Below, piece after piece: positions 62,808 to 64,000 of a stretch of DNA of 64,000 nt (position 1 is its first letter; every line of letters begins with the position of its first letter). This DNA is from Pseudomonas yamanorum (lineage in GTDB: Bacteria; Pseudomonadota; Gammaproteobacteria; Pseudomonadales; Pseudomonadaceae): NCBI RefSeq assembly GCF_900105735.1, contig NZ_LT629793.1:2232001-2296000 (forward strand). The letters run 5' to 3'. The translations under genes and the position numbers were made by a program. Under the pieces are notes generated by a model. That model ran no database searches, was not told the DNA's origin, and worked only from the letters and a program-made list of their open reading frames with translations.

Positions 62808-63305
62808 TTAGAGTGCTGGTTTGGCGCGACGTGCCTTGAAGAACTCGCTCAACACCGTCCCGCACTCTTCAGCCAATACCCCGCCTTCATACAGCACCCG
62901 ATGATTGAGAAATCCCTGGGTAAAAAACTGGCCTTGGCTTTGCACGATCCCGGCTTTTGGTTCAAGCGCGCCGTACACCACCCGGGCAATCCGCGAGTGG
63001 ACGATCAGCCCGGCGCACATGCTGCACGGCTCCAGCGTGACGTAGAGCGTACTGCCCGGCAGCCGGTAATTACTGACAGCCTGGGCGGCGGCCCGGATCG
63101 CGACCATCTCGGCATGCGCACTGGGGTCATTGCCGCTGATAGGGCAGTTGAAGCCACGCCCGATGATTTCTCCGTCCTGTACCAGCACCGCGCCCACCGG
63201 CACTTCCCCCAGCGCGGCGCCCTGGGTCGCCAGGGTCAGCGCTTCACGCATGAAGTCCTGGTCGCGGCTGCGGTCGATAATCGCCGTGGGGCGAAACTGG
63301 CGCAT
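62808..63305 (-). CDS. tadA: tRNA-specific adenosine deaminase (TadA)
   Basis: A 165-aa deaminase converting A34 to inosine in tRNA-Arg(ACG). Zinc-site motifs HAEMVAIRAA and LEPCSMCAG are intact, with MREALTLATQGAALGEVPVGAVLV before. Start ATG 63305 overlaps the multicopper oxidase stop (TGATG); a GTG one codon earlier is possible. Essential gene in most bacteria. Confidence 0.96.
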   Translation of the reverse strand: MRQFRPTAIIDRSRDQDFMREALTLATQGAALGEVPVGAVLVQDGEIIGRGFNCPISGNDPSAHAEMVAIRAAAQAVSNYRLPGSTLYVTLEPCSMCAGLIVHSRIARVVYGALEPKAGIVQSQGQFFTQGFLNHRVLYEGGVLAEECGTVLSEFFKARRAKPAL

Positions 63306-64000
63306 CACGCCACCTCGATGGCGGCCATCAGGCCGGTTTCCATGTGGTCGATCACATGGCAGTGGAACATCCAGACACCCGGGTTATCCGCCACCAACGC
63401 TACGCGGGCACGTTCGTTCTTGCCCAGCAGGTAGGTGTCGGTGAAGTACGGAATCACCTTGTGGCGGTTCGAGGCGATGACCTTGAAACTCATGCCGTGC
63501 AGGTGGATCGGGTGTTGGTACTGGGTCATATTCTTCAATTCGAAAATGTAGCTCTTGCCCTTTTCCAGTTTGGCAATCGGGCGGTCGGCGCAGGTCTTGT
63601 CGGTGATGTCCCAGGCCTGGCCGTTGATCTGCCACAGGCTCGGCGGCTTATTGTCTACGTTCACCGAAACCGATCCAACCCATTCGAAATTGAAGTTGAG
63701 TTTCTCGGCATTGGCCAGGTCTGGCTCGGCAATCGGGTTGGCGGGCAACGCAGGCGGCCATTCGGTCGCCGTGTCGGTGCTGGCCACCGAGCGAAAGGTG
63801 CCCAGGCGTACCGGCCCGTTGCGGATCGACAGTTCTTCACCGGCGGGAGGTGCCTTGATCGCCAGGCAGATACGCATGCCGGGGCCCAGCCAGTATTCCT
63901 TGCCCAACGGGCGTGGCTCGACGGGGTTGCCGTCCAGCGCATAGATCTGCGCTTCAACGTCGGGGATGTTGATGCGATACGTCAGGGTGTTATCGAGGTT
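63305..64000 (-). CDS. multicopper oxidase (C-terminal part)
   Basis: The C-terminal 231 residues of a multicopper oxidase, running off the right edge. Copper-ligand motifs at the C-terminus are present: HPIHLHGMSF (first type 2/3 motif of the last domain) and FHCHVIDHMETGLM (with the type 1 axial Met). The start is outside the window. Its stop overlaps tadA, as in other pseudomonads where a metallo-oxidase gene sits beside tadA. Substrate (Mn or other) unclear. Confidence 0.92.
   Translation of the reverse strand, partial: NLDNTLTYRINIPDVEAQIYALDGNPVEPRPLGKEYWLGPGMRICLAIKAPPAGEELSIRNGPVRLGTFRSVASTDTATEWPPALPANPIAEPDLANAEKLNFNFEWVGSVSVNVDNKPPSLWQINGQAWDITDKTCADRPIAKLEKGKSYIFELKNMTQYQHPIHLHGMSFKVIASNRHKVIPYFTDTYLLGKNERARVALVADNPGVWMFHCHVIDHMETGLMAAIEVA

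Overview
The window looks like chromosomal DNA of a fluorescent Pseudomonas (P. fluorescens group). The evidence is high GC, the queA-tgt-yajC-secD-secF order, a membrane glucose dehydrogenase next to an OprB-type porin, a bacteriophytochrome/heme oxygenase operon, cmoAB, tadA beside a multicopper oxidase, and GTGGGAGC-type REP doublets. I see no rRNA, prophage, IS element or CRISPR array. All family names come from reading the translations; no database was searched.

Layout. 1-4.6 kb: queA-tgt-yajC-secD-secF on the minus strand (queuosine modification plus Sec translocase accessory). 4.6-4.8 kb: tRNA-Leu(CAA) with its own promoter and terminator. 4.8-9 kb: an accessory stretch with a LysE exporter, a PH-domain protein, small unknown proteins and a colicin E3-type ribosome-killing toxin with its cognate Im3-type immunity protein. 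9-16 kb: a QseBC/PmrAB-like two-component system divergent from PepSY, cytochrome b561, sialidase-fold, membrane and LTA-synthase-like envelope genes. 16-17.2 kb: an ImmA/IrrE peptidase and a small membrane protein. 17.2-21.6 kb: a compact phosphonate cassette (Fe-alcohol dehydrogenase, organophosphate-type MFS carrier, LysR regulator, PhnX). 21.6-26 kb: SDRs, AraC regulator, NUDIX, cytochrome c, GNAT. 26-29.3 kb: response regulator-bphO-bphP light-sensing operon. 29.4-33.3 kb: an EnvZ/OmpR-like pair, MlaA lipoprotein, and two small proteins sharing a C-terminal signature. 33.3-40.6 kb: PhoD-like phosphatase, PAS-GGDEF cyclase, amino-acid binding protein divergent from LysR, class III aminotransferase, and a two-gene coiled-coil pair. 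40.7-44.8 kb: oprB-gcd (periplasmic glucose oxidation) behind a LacI-type operator candidate. 44.8-47.1 kb: GGDEF/EAL protein. 47.3-56.4 kb: an eight-gene minus-strand catabolic operon (amidase, PuuE/PgdA-like hydrolase, MFS carrier, two SDRs, CGLCG protein, CobW-type GTPase, solute-binding-fold protein lacking a signal peptide) divergent from a GntR regulator with two DNA-binding domains. 56.5-60.3 kb: stand-alone Lon-type protease, chagasin-type inhibitor, lysoplasmalogenase. 60.4-64 kb: an AT-rich orphan gene, cmoAB, tadA and a truncated multicopper oxidase.

The most interesting items are: the short E3-type RNase toxin lacking a recognisable receptor-binding module and having its Shine-Dalgarno inside a hairpin; the Fe-ADH/OPA-carrier/PhnX cassette, which fits hydroxyethylphosphonate use; the amidase/PuuE-like operon with its tandem-HTH GntR regulator and repeated TACATT operators; and the two small proteins with a common C-terminus.
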